A DNA stretch of 64,000 bases, from positions 13,762,001 to 13,826,000 of the forward strand of contig NC_058189.1 in assembly GCF_907165205.1 (NCBI RefSeq), written 5' to 3'. Below the pieces are notes generated by a model. It was not told the origin of the DNA and did no database searches. It saw nothing but the letters and a program-made list of their open reading frames with translations. Shown one piece after another: positions 43,701 through 55,900 of this stretch (the stretch's first letter is position 1; each line of letters begins with the position of its first letter). Made by a program: the position numbers and the translations under genes. Source of the stretch: Coccinella septempunctata. Lineage: Eukaryota > Arthropoda > Insecta > Coleoptera > Coccinellidae.

Positions 43701-46700
43701 TAAACAAAAACTAGATATACTAATTGTGCACACATAACGATTCTTTCAAAGAGATGTACTGGAAAACAAAAATGATGATCATTTGAAAAAAGAAAAGAGA
43801 AAATTTGATATGGCAATCAAAACACTGGAAGCAAAAAGCAAAATTATGTGGTCATTGATAGAATCGATAAGCAACATGAAAAACTCTTTAAAATGAGGGA
43901 TATTTCAAGACAACATGAAAATAGCTGCCATACTAATACACACAGAAGGTAATATCAACGAGTATGCTGCAGGCCAATAAGCCTTCTACCCATCATCTCA
44001 AAGGTGCATATTGTAAACAAATTATGAATCTTTTGAGAGAAAATGCATTCTTCAGGGTGAGTCAACATGGATACCATGAAGGGAAATCAATACAAACAGT
44101 TATATACCAGTTTGTGTCGTGAATTGTGGAGGATTTTGAGATGTGGATTAATTAATAAGAAAACTGGAAAAATGAAGAAGAGGGTCAGCATCGATATGGG
44201 TTAGATCATTCTTTGCAGGAAGGAAACAAAGAGTGGAACCAGCTTTATTCAGCGAAAAAGCAAGTTCTTCAGTGTTGAAACGTTGACGCTCATTTTTTAA
44301 GAGCATTGTTGAGTATGCTTCAACTGCGTGGTCATCTTATATCACCTACATCGCAGTTCTCGGAAGGATTCAAAATATATTCAGACGTATGTGCATATTC
44401 AAACTTGGTATTCCATCTCAGCGCATTGATTATGTTGCTTTGAGGTCATTTTTTGGATTGCCCTCTCCATAATCGAGGTGATCTTACTTTCTTGTCTACA
44501 TGCTCTTTAATGGCATGATTAATTGTCCCGATTTGTTTTGTAAATTCGATCTGAATGTTCCCACGTCAAGTCAACATTCTTGGTCGGTTTGTTTTCTACC
44601 ACCTCGTACAAATCACGTAAATATTTTTATTCACATCCAGTTACGTCGCTTATTTTGGAGTATTGATCGCTTCAGGAGCGATGTACTCCACATATTTAAT
44701 TATTGCTGCCACAGTTTTGGATCAATTCTTGTCATTCTTTGTTTGTTAATCTTTTATTATATTCAGGTTTCTTATTGTAATTTGTTGTAATGTTTTTCAA
44801 ATGGGTGGTATTGTTAATTGTACCGAGTAATTCTCATGCCAATAAATAAATACCTGAATAAAATACTTTCAACCTCAGTGCTAAAACGTTGTTTTATAAT
44901 TTTTTCCGAAAATGAATAAGTCACAGGAAATGCCACAGATACTTTCACTAGTTAGTTGGATTAGTGGATGGGAAATGAATTAATGGAATTTAAAGCACAG
45001 TACCGCCTAATTGTATGATAGCTAAGCCTATGCGTGCTAGTGTGATGTAGAGCCTCCTTTCTATATCTTCTGGAGTGCACAAAATCTGCGCCAAAAATTG
45101 GATGGTCATCAGCTGTTGAGCTAAATTGACAAGAGACAACAACAGTACCCGTCGATTATTTACATTTCACCATTTTCTTGAATGTTAATCAGACTAATAT
45201 TAGTCTGGGTGAGCGTCGGAAAAATTATATTAATACATAAAATTCCCTAACTTCTAGAGTGGCGTAATTAGGTGTAATTATTTTCCTTTGTGAAATGTTG
45301 TAGTCGCGACGTTTTCCTGAAAATTTTCAGAAAGTTGTTCACAAGGACTTTTTTTTATCATTTATACAGGGTGTCTGTAAACAATTGTGAAGGACTTAGG
45401 GAGATGATCCTTTTCGAAATCATCAAAATCTGATTTTTTGCTAATAACTCAAAAACGAAGAATCCTAAGATGCTACAGTTTTTACCATTCTTTGTTTCTC
45501 TGAAAAAGAGCTTGGAAATGTGTCCTCCGATTTCTTCAAGTTCTTATAGTTCTCGAGATCCCCTCAATAGACAACAAATTTTGCCCACCCTGTACATAAA
45601 TGTATTTACCATGTTTTCATTAGGAGGTTACGAATAATTTGCATATTTCTGATTGTTGCATTTCACAAAACTAGGGTATGTATAAATATTCCAAAAGATC
45701 GACGTGACACCAACAAAAAATTTTAGGAAATACTACAAAAATATTCACAAAGGTGCAATCACTGGTGGCTAAGATGTGGATAGCCAAAAGAAAAATGATC
45801 CTTTTCCATTCAAATACCGATATCTCAACAAGAATTGCTTGTATGTAGGTCTTTAAAGAAACCAAAAAACAAATTTCTAAAATTTTTTGTTTACTTATTT
45901 TCTCAAGATAACTTGAAAAAAAATTCTGAAAGAAGAATTTTGAAGATCAGAGTCAAAAACTACCTATTTGGAGCTACAATTGGTTTCTTATTAAACCGCT
46001 GTACTGCTTTTTTCCTTTGAGTTACTGCCTGTGGAAAATCACCTAAAATTATAATTTTTTTTTTGCTTCCTTGATTTTTGTGGCAAGTATAATAGTTATG
46101 AAAAATGATGGTTTATGGAGATTTATTTTGCAATATTGCAAAGAATAATTGAATGCTTGAGAATTAGTTTTGTGTCATATTCTGCTCCCCTGTAGAAGAC
46201 CTAATGAGAAGAATGTGTAACAGGTCATATAGTAAATTTATGAATCAGAAAACTCAACTTCTCCAGCTAATAAAAAAAGCAGTTCATAATCATATATAAA
46301 TATCCTTTGAAATTGACATGAAAAATTCATAATATGTAATAATTCTCAATCAGTCAATTTTTCTCTTTCATCGCTCTGAAAGTGATTGTGTTCTTACCAA
46401 TTTTTTTTTCTAAAACAGGTATGACATTCTGCAAGTTATTCAAGGCACTTTCATGATATCCTCTCTGAAGCTTGAGAAGCTGTAATATGTATGATGCAAA
46501 TTCATTCTCCTTTGCTAAAAGATTGAACATTTCAATAGCAAGGGCATCTCGACATTGTTCTACTTTCACATCTGCCTCCTCCAATTCATCCCTCAATGTT
46601 TCCTTTTTGGTAGCCTAGAAAGAAGCATAAATTTATGGGTTATTCTTCGAAGTACAAAAAAAATTAGAAATGAATGTATGAACTGCTTTCATTGCAGCTT

Positions 46701-49475
46701 CAGACTACATTGAACTGGGTCACTGGAGCCATACAGTATCAACATAGATAAACTTTAGAAACCAGATTTTAGATTGATGAAATGTACTCCTTAACAAGAT
46801 TTTGCATCTGAAATACCGAAAATATACAGTGGAACTTCCCTAACTCGAATCTCCAAGGGCCAGTACTTTGACTTCGAGTTATGGAAAATTCGAATTACGG
46901 AAAAAAGCACTGAATTGAGGCTTTTTGAATTAAACATAATACGTACGTATATATAAATATACATACATGTACATATGTGTTGAAGATGTAGTATGTATGT
47001 ATGTATGTATGTAAGTAGGTATGTATGTATGTATTTCAATTTTTCCTTCAACGTTAAACATTAAGTTTAGCTTCGATGCCATTTTAGTTCACCACTGATA
47101 TCCCCCAACACAAAGCCTTTCTCAAATTTCAAAACCTTGGCTAATTAGAACTGATAGTATTTTATAGAGCACGTGCGCGATGCGACGTATGTAAGGAAAC
47201 TAAGAAAAACATAAAAACAAGTTTGGATCTGTCCACGGCTCTCCGCTCGGTAATTCCGAGGAGTTGCAGTGTGTGTTGCTCCAAAAATTCGAGTTATGCT
47301 TGGTTGCCGCCTCTTTTACTGCCGAATTTCAGTTCGAGTTTTAGAAATATTCGAGTTATGGAAATTCGACTTATAGAGAAAAAAATACGTGTTGATGTTG
47401 CAAAAACGTTTTTGTTTCTCTAGAAAATTCGACTTGTAGAAATCTTCGAGATAGGGAAGTTCGAGTTAGGGGAGTTCCACTGTACCAAGAGAAAAGTATG
47501 AAGAAATTTGCTAACCCCTTTGTATAATATTACCCGCCACTGACTTGATTATTTGTATTTGATACTTTGAGGAAATAACGTCCAGTTTCATAATAAAATT
47601 TTTAAAGTCACTTTAAGCTTAAAGCTTCCTTTACTGTCATTTTTACGGCCGGTTTCATAATCAAACCTAAAGTCGCTTTAATTTTAAAGCTTTCTTTAAC
47701 CCTACTAAAAATGACACTAAAGAAAGCTTTAAGCTTAAAGTGACTTTGAATTTGATTATGAAACTGGACGTTAGTAGGGTTAAAGGAAGCTTTATAATTA
47801 AAGGGACTTTAGGGTTCATTATGAAACTGGCCGTTAGGTGGTTATCATTTAGTTTCAAAAAATTATATCTATACATATTGATGTTGGTAGATTCCTTCAG
47901 GCTCACAAATTTTGAAAATCATGTATTCAGTTTCTTTTCATTAGAATGATTATTAACAATTATCATTGAATGTCAGCAACATCAATTCAATATAGTACCT
48001 AAGCATATTTCCTTGAGATTATTGTAAGACAACAACCATGATATATTATAATAAGTGACCAGATATTTTCATTACATGCTAGTTATAAAATGTATATTAT
48101 GGTGATCTAATTTTTAGTCGTTTAGTGAATGATAATTTTTATTTTGCGAAACCTCATGAGAACTAACCTGATATCGACTATTAGTTGAATCTTTATCTAA
48201 AGAATACTTGGATAAGTTCCTTTTATGTTTCAGAATACTTGGAAATTCAGTATCCATTAATTTCTGAATTGGAATGCTAATCAGATCTTCTACTTTTATT
48301 TCATGTTCTGCATACTCCTTAGCTAATTGTTGTTCTATACTGCCTGCTTCCCTTACTATATCCTGAAAGAGCTTACATTCTGCATAGCCATCAAATATTT
48401 CATTTTCTTTCTTTTTATAGCACTGCTCCAAGAAAATAGAACCAAGCTGGTATTCCAAGCATTTTTTCTGTAAAATCAATTGAATATGAATCAATTTAAA
48501 TAACTTTGATACCTCCTTACAGCTCTTTTGTCAACATCAATATTGGGTCCACTAGGAGGTAACTTTTTATTTATTGCTAGCAAAGCACTCCGCAAATACT
48601 CCACCTTATGATCAGCTATTTGCAGTTCCTCATCACTTAAGGTTTTTGATTTTTCAGCTCTAAAAGGAAGGAAGAAGATTAACATTGCTCTACTGAGGCT
48701 ACACTAATCACAATATCGTTACTGGATTGAGATTTCACAGGAGAAAGTATTTAAAAAGCACAACCAGGGCGCTGAGGATTTAATCTAGAAAACTTTACTC
48801 TAGCAAATTTTGCATTTAAAAGAGCTGAGGAACTAAAAAATGATCTGTTCACTATTGTATGCCCTCCTAATAGCTTTGCAATTTAGAGTAAATGCAATAT
48901 TCATCATTCCATATAATTCTGATTTCAATATAACAGTGTTAAGATTAGACAAAACATGAATTTATTATTCTATGGTACAATATATTCACAAAAGAATTCC
49001 AATGAAACTTGTGATAAAAAAATCAGGAGTTGAATTGCTTTGCTATTATCACAGTGAATGGAGAATATCATAAAAGCTAACTTAATCATAAATATCAGTT
49101 TAGTTCGAGTTCTTGGTTAGAAAATTAGCCAAAAGTAGATACCAAATAAGTAAAAGTACTTTGGTAACCCCTTTTGATTATATTCAAGGCACTCAATTCA
49201 AAGGTCTTTATTCAATGAAATAACGCTTGAATAATAAAACCAAATTGGCATATTAGTAATTATGGTTAATCTCTTCAGTTTGCACTGTGAAATCACATTA
49301 ATGCTGATGAATTATCCATTAAAACATATACTGCAACGCGATCGTTCATAACCAAGATTAGATAAAATTTCGATCTATTTGTATAGATAAAATTAATGAT
49401 TAATCAAAGAAAATATACCCACTTAAGAAATGTTTGATCAGCAAGCTGTTTTACACGAAAAAATTGTTTCTTCAT
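40710..49475 (-). CDS. RhoGAP92B: BAR-domain RhoGAP, RICH/ARHGAP17 (RhoGAP92B) type
   Basis: Five exons join in frame: 49475-49423, 48659-48521, 48467-48168, 46614-46398 and 42838-40710, giving 945 aa. The start MKKQFFRVKQLADQTF matches the conserved first residues of ARHGAP17/44 and SH3BP1. Residues 1-236 form the BAR dimer (membrane-curving coiled coil); residues about 240-430 are the RhoGAP domain, with GLFRLTGS carrying the Arg finger, LKLYLRELPEPLLTY, and SSNIAIVMSPNLLW. GAPs of this group stimulate GTP hydrolysis by Rac and Cdc42 at cell junctions and endocytic membranes; in Drosophila RhoGAP92B acts at the synapse. The tail is disordered, Ser/Lys-rich and ends with a polyproline SH3-binding stretch (QPPPPPPIQVKK). 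Intron 4 is 3.6 kb and filled with decayed transposons. The gene looks intact. Confidence 0.93.
43480..44870 (+). mobile_element. Decayed non-LTR retrotransposon fragments in RhoGAP intron 4
   Basis: Plus-strand fragments: LLFADDVNIFSAT (43503-43545, the reverse transcriptase active-site box), then CRPISLLPIISKV-like and SQHGYHEGKSIQTVIYQFV (about 43975-44120), then EYASTAWSSYI…FRRMCIFKLGIPS (44310-44430) and a terminal segment ending near 44700, followed by AATAAATAAATAC. The RT boxes are out of order (FADD precedes RPISLL), so at least two elements or a rearrangement are involved. Stops and frame changes are numerous. Confidence 0.6.
44871..46397. other. Rest of RhoGAP intron 4, left part
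   Basis: Apart from the TA-flanked element at 45367-45592 nothing is recognised. Confidence 0.4.
45367..45592. mobile_element. TA-flanked MITE with CAGGGTG ends
   Basis: TA-CAGGGTG at the left and CACCCTG-TA at the right, 226 bp, no coding capacity. The TA duplication fits a Tc1/mariner-type transposase. Confidence 0.55.
46827..47482. mobile_element. Pogo/Tigger-like non-autonomous element
   Basis: TA-CAGTGGAACTTCCCTAACT… and …AGTTAGGGGAGTTCCACTG-TA. The CAGTGGAAC terminus and TA target duplication are typical of the pogo group. The inner parts continue to mirror (TTCGAGTTATGGAAAATTCG and related words). It contains a (GTAT)n microsatellite at about 46990-47035 and no transposase. It lies in RhoGAP intron 4, to the right of exon 4. 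Confidence 0.8.
47577..47837. mobile_element. Two interleaved hairpin elements
   Basis: ACGTCCAGTTTCATAAT (47579) pairs with ATTATGAAACTGGACGT (ending about 47772). ACGGCCGGTTTCATAATC (47646) pairs with ATTATGAAACTGGCCGT (ending 47835). The order A-B-A'-B' is not simple nesting. Inner TAAAG(C/T)TT words are mirrored in both. Confidence 0.65.
48660..49422. other. RhoGAP intron 1
   Basis: AT-rich; no gene or element recognised. Confidence 0.45.
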
Positions 49476-51011
49476 GGCGAATCAAAATTTGTTATTTGAT
49501 CCTAAATGGAGTATAATAACATAAGTTTTTTCAATGGCATTTGCTGAAGTTTAGATATTCCAAGTATTCCCAAATGATGATATCACTTCTTGTTGGGAGA
49601 AGACCACTTTCCATTTCAAATCAGTCGGCTCAACTATGCCATAATTTTCATTAATTCTATGGCTATCCCGTTATTTCTTAAGGAGACAATTAAAAAATTA
49701 TTGTTGAAGATCTAGTTACTTTGTCACAAATTTATAAAAACTTTTACTCTGCCTTCTGAAAGAACTAAAATCGGTTTCAGAAAGTGACAGTAACGTCAGT
49801 AGGTAGGATGACATTTGACAACGATTTTGACACATCATAGAAACCTGATAAAGCCACCATTCTTCTTTTTTCTTTTCTACACTTAACATTGTGCTTGGTT
49901 GAGGGCAGAGGCAGTTCTAGATAGAATTCTATATCTCTGGGCAGTTCTAGTTTAATGGGTTGAGCAAAGATTATAGACTATAGAGTATTAGGCTCTATAA
50001 TCTTTGGGTTGAGGAGATGGGAAAATAAATCTCATCCGCCATTTTTGCGGATTTCATGCGATGAGCCACATTTATTTTTTTCTCCATATCCGTAGATATC
50101 AAAGATATATATTATTATGTAATATCTTTGATAGATATCTACGAATGAATCAATGTTTTCAATTGATATTCGTGTTCCAAAATTACAGTGACTTTATCAA
50201 ACATGTTTGATAAGCTGACTACTTTCTTATTTCAAATGGTACACCCAAATATAAATAACGAATATATAGGAACAAAACTCCGAATAAATGGACCTAAAAA
50301 GTATTGACTTTATTTAGATATGAATAAACTTTACAGATGGGCAACGAGTCAGATTTTACTTTTGACGGTTTCAAATAGATAGATTCACTGTATCATTTAA
50401 GTGATACAGATTCCCGATGATGCTAACGAAGATTGTATTTCGGACATTTCAGAGTTTGATAAAGAAAATTCTTTATTTGAATGATGCACACTGTACCATT
50501 AAAACGGTCATATCATATATTATAGAATATAAGGAAGATCCAGATAAGTTGGTAAACAAATGGCAGTGGTAGAGTGTTAACGCAAACATTTAATTTCTAG
50601 TCCTTTCTTCAAATATAGAATAATAATCGGTGAAGATCTTAGTAGTTGCAATTGAGATGCAGAAGCAATTATTTATTTTGTTTAATTCTTGACAATCTGT
50701 AACTCACAAATTAGCAGCATAGGATTTAGCTTAATCCTCATACTTAGAACTCGTGAAGTCTATCCAGTTTTTGGATTTCCTTTTCGTTTCGTATCACCCT
50801 GTAGATGTCTTGTTTGTAATTTTCACTGTTGTTTATTTTTATTTTGTCCTGACTGAATACCAACCTGTATTTAATGTGTATTTCAATAGGTATTTATGTC
50901 TTTTGCGTTTCATCCTTTAGGTATGGGTTTCTGTTATGCATTTGTGGTATATATATATACCTACATATTGATAGATTATGATCATCTCATCATCTCTTCC
51001 GAAATATCTAT

Positions 51012-51290
51012 GAAAAATGCTAGCTTTACCGGGTTGCACATAAGTTGGCCTGGAAAATTCAATATCCCAACCTATATGAGATTTTCAGTTTTTTCTTCAG
51101 CACTCGCGAGCACTACTAGCATTTACTAGGTATTTTAGAGATATCGATGTGAAATGCTGGATTCTCCGGGCTGCATATAAGTTGGCCCGGAAAATTAAAT
51201 TTTCATTTTTTTCACTTCTATCGAATATTATTTTCCAATTTTATCATCAGCACTCGCCAGCATTTTTTTTTTATAAATACCACAACTTTC
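51012..51290. repeat. Tandem duplication, two diverged copies
   Basis: CACATAAGTTGGCCTGGAAAATT (copy 1) and GCATATAAGTTGGCCCGGAA (copy 2) are followed in both by a TTTTCA-rich stretch and CAGCACTCGC(G/C)AGCA. The second copy is interrupted by about 25 extra bases. Confidence 0.6.
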
Positions 51291-51442
51291 GGACTAACTT
51301 AATAAACTTCATCTCACAGAATATTATGTAGATCTAGTATTGTATGTATTCAAATATTGTGGTTAATTCATTATTGCCTACCATTGAACTCTAAAAGAAG
51401 AGAGAGTTCAATGTTGGCTACTATCCCCTATTTGGCCTATTT

Positions 51443-51702
51443 GTACTCATAGGCGGAAATGAACATTTTTTGTGGGGGGGCACCCCCTAGGAAGATCTGA
51501 GGTAATGCACCCGAGGTAAAGATGTTGGGTGGAGAAGAAGTCCGAAAATTCTAGAAATGGCTAAAAACAACGAAAAAGCTCCAGAATTGCTGTTTTTCAC
51601 CGCTGTTTTCTAATTTCTCTTTTTTTCTGGGGAGGGCACCGTGGACATCTGGGGGGGGCACGGCCCCCCCTGGACCCCCCCTATTTCCGCCTATGTTTGT
51701 AC
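51443..51702. mobile_element. TIR element with homopolymer G and C tracts
   Basis: GTACTCATAGGCGGAAAT at the left, ATTTCCGCCTATGTTTGTAC at the right. Just inside, GTGGGGGGGCACCCCC on the left and GGGGGGGGCACGGCCCCCCC on the right. No coding capacity. Confidence 0.6.
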
Positions 51703-52936
51703 TGGATCTCATTTTCATTCTTAAATACAGATATATATTATTTAATTAAGTTTTTTCGAGTTACCTCAGGAACCATCAGAGATATTTGGGAACTGTTTAC
51801 ACCTACCCACTCATCCTTGAATAAAGCAACTTTTTCGTAATTTAAGCTACCCTGTATTTATAACGGTTTTCAATATCCCTGTAGTCCCCCTCTAAATTGA
51901 CTGGTTTCTCCGCCATTTTTATGGGAGTGAGTCCGTAAGCGCTTTGCTTCCAACCCCAGTTTTCAGGATTTTTCTCTATGCTACTACATTACTGTACTTG
52001 GTGGTACGTTCTGAAGACGTGGAATTGCGCCGCGTTTTTTGTAGGTTGCAAAGAGGCAAGATGGAATTCACTTTTCACCGTAGATTTGACGAAGCGTTGA
52101 AAACGAATCTCTTCCAAACTGTCTGTATCCATGTTGCCACCATATAAAGATACAAGAAAGCGTACTCAGCCCTTGGCAATCTCCTCTGGCGTGGCATCTT
52201 GTGGTTGGTGGTTGGTCATTTCAAAGATTATAGAGTTTCCCAATTTCATGATCTTTGGGTAACCATGACCCTCTCGTCCTTCTCTCCAAACCCGCTAGGC
52301 AGTGCTATCGGCCTATCCGTTAAGGTTTAGGGGAGTCTTTTTCAAAATGATTTCAATATAACTAGCATTTGTTTAACTTCTTATTTTCAGCCAAATTACA
52401 AAATATAATACTTTTTTTTTTCAAATAGTGACACTTTACTGAGCTGTAACTCCTAGCATGTGTGCGCTATGAAAACATTTTTCCTACAAAAAATGTAAGA
52501 AATTTTGTCCTCTTCAACTTTGTAGGGATTATGTTTTGTCGTGAAAGCCAACGTTTTTGAGTTATTATCCAAAAACCAAATTTTTGTACCTGAAATCCAA
52601 GATGGCGGCTAGAGCGCATATGCCTCGAGGTCGAAAATTTGGATTTCTCATAAGGGTCCCAAGCCTAACAATATACCAAAAGAATTGCTACTACCCCACC
52701 TTTTGCATTCAAACACCTCTTTTTGATCTCCACGTACTGGACTATAAACCTAAGTTAATTTCTCTCGTAGATCACTATTCTTTCGCAGTCTGGATAACAC
52801 AAGTTGACATGACTAATGAATGATCCAGCTGAGTAGTACAAATATCTTGAAAAAAATTCATTTCGAAAAACTCGGTTGTGTCAAAATTGAAAGTGTATTT
52901 CAAATAGAAATTGAAGTTTTCAAACTTGCACTCAGT

Positions 52937-55900
52937 ATGGCATTCGATAAAGGATTCCTGAACGTTTGGTTACTGAGTATTGCTTTTATGTTACTCTTTA
53001 CAGCTTTTCAATGTCTTGGAATTATAATGGTGAGTAAATAATAAGAATGTTTTTTTGAATTTGAGTTTGTTTCAGTTTATCATTATGACATTCTTAAATT
53101 TTTTTCCTGCATATAAAAATTCATATCCACTCAAATGGTAGATTTACTTCTACCTAGAGACAGATAGAAGTTTTATAATTCTTCGTAGTAGTTGGGAAGC
53201 CCAAGAGGAAAATTCGGAATTAACTCGAGCGTGTCATATTAATATAAGGGGCGATACCGTGGACCCTGTAGAGTACGTCTACCAAAAATTAAACTGTATA
53301 TGTATAGGAAGAATTGTCTTGGACATCCTGTCAGAATAGTAAAAAAAGCTATCATCGTACATACTCGATCATGTCATTAAAAAATTATCTATCTATGTCA
53401 GATTAGGATATGTGTGGTTAATTACATGTTGGAAAGTGAACATTCTCTTAATCCAAACTTGAAAAAAAACCGCCACGTGTACATTCCGAGCGCGGTGGCC
53501 ATTTTGCCATTTTCAACTCTTCCTTACGGCTATCCTCACTACGCAAACAGTCAGATTAACATGAATTTATTATCAAAGCTACGAAGGTATCACACTCTCG
53601 AGTAGGTAAACCTGACGATTTTTTTTACATCTTAAACACCTGCATAAGCTTACCCCAACGCTGAAAGTGGATAGATCATAGAACCTTTTTTCCTTCTACC
53701 ATCTAATCTACAAAATCTACTAAGTCTCCGGGACGCTCGAGTAAATCTCGATTTAGCATCGTGGGCAACCCAACTAAACCTAGAGCTTTCTCTTTCTTCT
53801 CTTTGAATATTTATCCTATGAATAGGACAATGGTTAGCGTTCGTCAGATTTGTAAGACACACGTTAGGAATAGTGAAAGATCCAAATTGTTTTTCCGGAG
53901 TAGGGAAAATCTAGCTATCTAATGAAACGTTTTTATCAGGAGATCTTGCGACTATGTTAAAAAAACTTTTGAAAACATTGACAAGCTTCCTGTATCTCCA
54001 AATTCGAAATTAAAATTATTTATGGAAACCATTTTTCATTGGTTATCAACCACGTGGAAGATTCAAATCAAAATTGTGTAACAGTGCAACAGATAACAGA
54101 TTGCTGGTTGTGTTGATCGGACCAACCAAACCTGCTACTGCGACCAAAGCGGTCTGTTGCTGTGAACAGACAAGCTCGTAGAGTTAAACCACCCCCTCTG
54201 GACCCATAATACTCAGAAAGGAGTTTATGTCAGAATGGGATGTAATTCTTGAGTTCCTCTAGATTCAGCTTGTCCTCAGTCTGTCTCCTGGCGCGCAGTC
54301 ACAGGGGATGTGCTCAATCAGTTCGTCCTCCTCTAGGCAGAACTTGCACAGTGATTCATTGACGATGCTAAGTTTGAGTAAGTGAGCTCTGAGCCTGCAA
54401 GGTCCCGTGAAGACCGCCATTATAGATCTCAGATTTCTTCTAGAAAATCCTAGCCGCCGACAGCTGACTGGACTGGGAGGTACTGAAATGGCACTGTGCC
54501 AGTGACGCAGTCCAGGACGGTTGAGCCAGTATTCCAGGATATTCTGCCTTATCCAGCTATTGTTCCGTTCCCTGATTAAGGAATTAGAAATTCCTATAGT
54601 CGTTTCCGGCCAATGAGCGCTGAGGTTGCGCCTTCTCTGGCTAGAGCATCCGATAATTCGCAGCCTCTGAAGCCTGAGTGTCCAGGTACCCAAATCAGTT
54701 GCAGTCTATTGAGACTTCCCAATTTGAAGAGTACCTGTGCTGAATTGCATTTGTCAGCTGCGAGAGATTTAATGGCAGCTTGACCTGCCCAGACTACAGA
54801 CTACAGATTAGAGCACTGAGTTCGGTCAATGGTCTACGACTGTAGACTCCGGCTCCAGAGCACTGTTTGGTTCTGGAGCCACCAGTAAATCACCAAGGTC
54901 TTTGTAAATAGGATTTCTTATGACAGAGCCATTCGTTTCAGAGAACTGAAGTTTCCGTCGGTGCTGGTTCTTGTTATTATTCTATCAGTTCTCATACCCA
55001 TCACCTCGTCCGCCTTCAGTTGGGCTATGAGTCCATTGGGCACGAAAACGAGTGGTGGAGCCTGTGAGTTGCTAATCTTGCCTCTCCTTAGACAAGAATG
55101 TGAGGGGATGGAGGTCTAATAGAACTCCATCTCCATGGATATGGTTGGAGTAGAGCGGAATGCCCCTGAAATCATGAGAAATGCCGTTTTATGGAGTCTC
55201 GAAAGTTTGTTTTGAGAAGTAATTTTGTGTTCTGTGCAGGACCACCAGGCGATGCAGTTGCAATTGATTATTAGTAAAATCACCGTGACGTAGAGCCAGC
55301 GGAGATGCTTTGGAAAAAAATGTGTAATATAATGTGTCTTATTAATGTGAAGGATCGAGGTGGTTGATAGAACTCTCCGACTGTCAGACCCGTTTGTACC
55401 AAACGCACTTAGTGTTAAGGTCTCTAAAAATGAACCCTTATAACTTAAATTACGTTGCACCAAATGTTAAGTGACATTTAAATGGCTAAAGCTAGCCTTA
55501 AATTTAAGCGCTCCTGTAATGACCACTTAGGTATTTAAAGGCGGGATTCTAACCTAAAATAATTTGTTGAACTGGCTGCAAAACTTCCCATTTTTGATGG
55601 ATTTTGAAAATGAATTTATTACTGAATACCAAGACTTTTGTTTTGCCTTTATTGTAATGCCATCAGTCTTTTTTAATTTTCAATTTGGTGTCACAAATCA
55701 TACTATAGTTAGCAACAAACTCTTTTCTCCTGTTGAGAAGGGCCCCTTACTTAAAATTCTGTTAAGCCACAGACGTGCAACTGGGAATAAAATTAAGCGT
55801 TCATTAACTTCAAACGAGGCTTAGTTAATTACTCCTTTTAAGGGGGATTGGTGCAAACGGGCCTAAGGCTTCCTTTCATCAAGAGTATAAAAAAATAGAG

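Larger units (their letters stand above)
49476..52936. other. Divergent intergenic region between RhoGAP and MFSD11-like genes
   Basis: Contains the promoters of both genes, which I cannot localise. Other contents are a hairpin (CAAAGATTATAGA…TCTATAATCTTTG, 49966-50008), a duplicated segment (51012-51290), a half palindrome ATTGAACTCTAAAAGAAG (51385) and a TIR element with G7/C7 tracts (51443-51702). The plus-strand open frames here are short and unrecognised. Confidence 0.4.
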
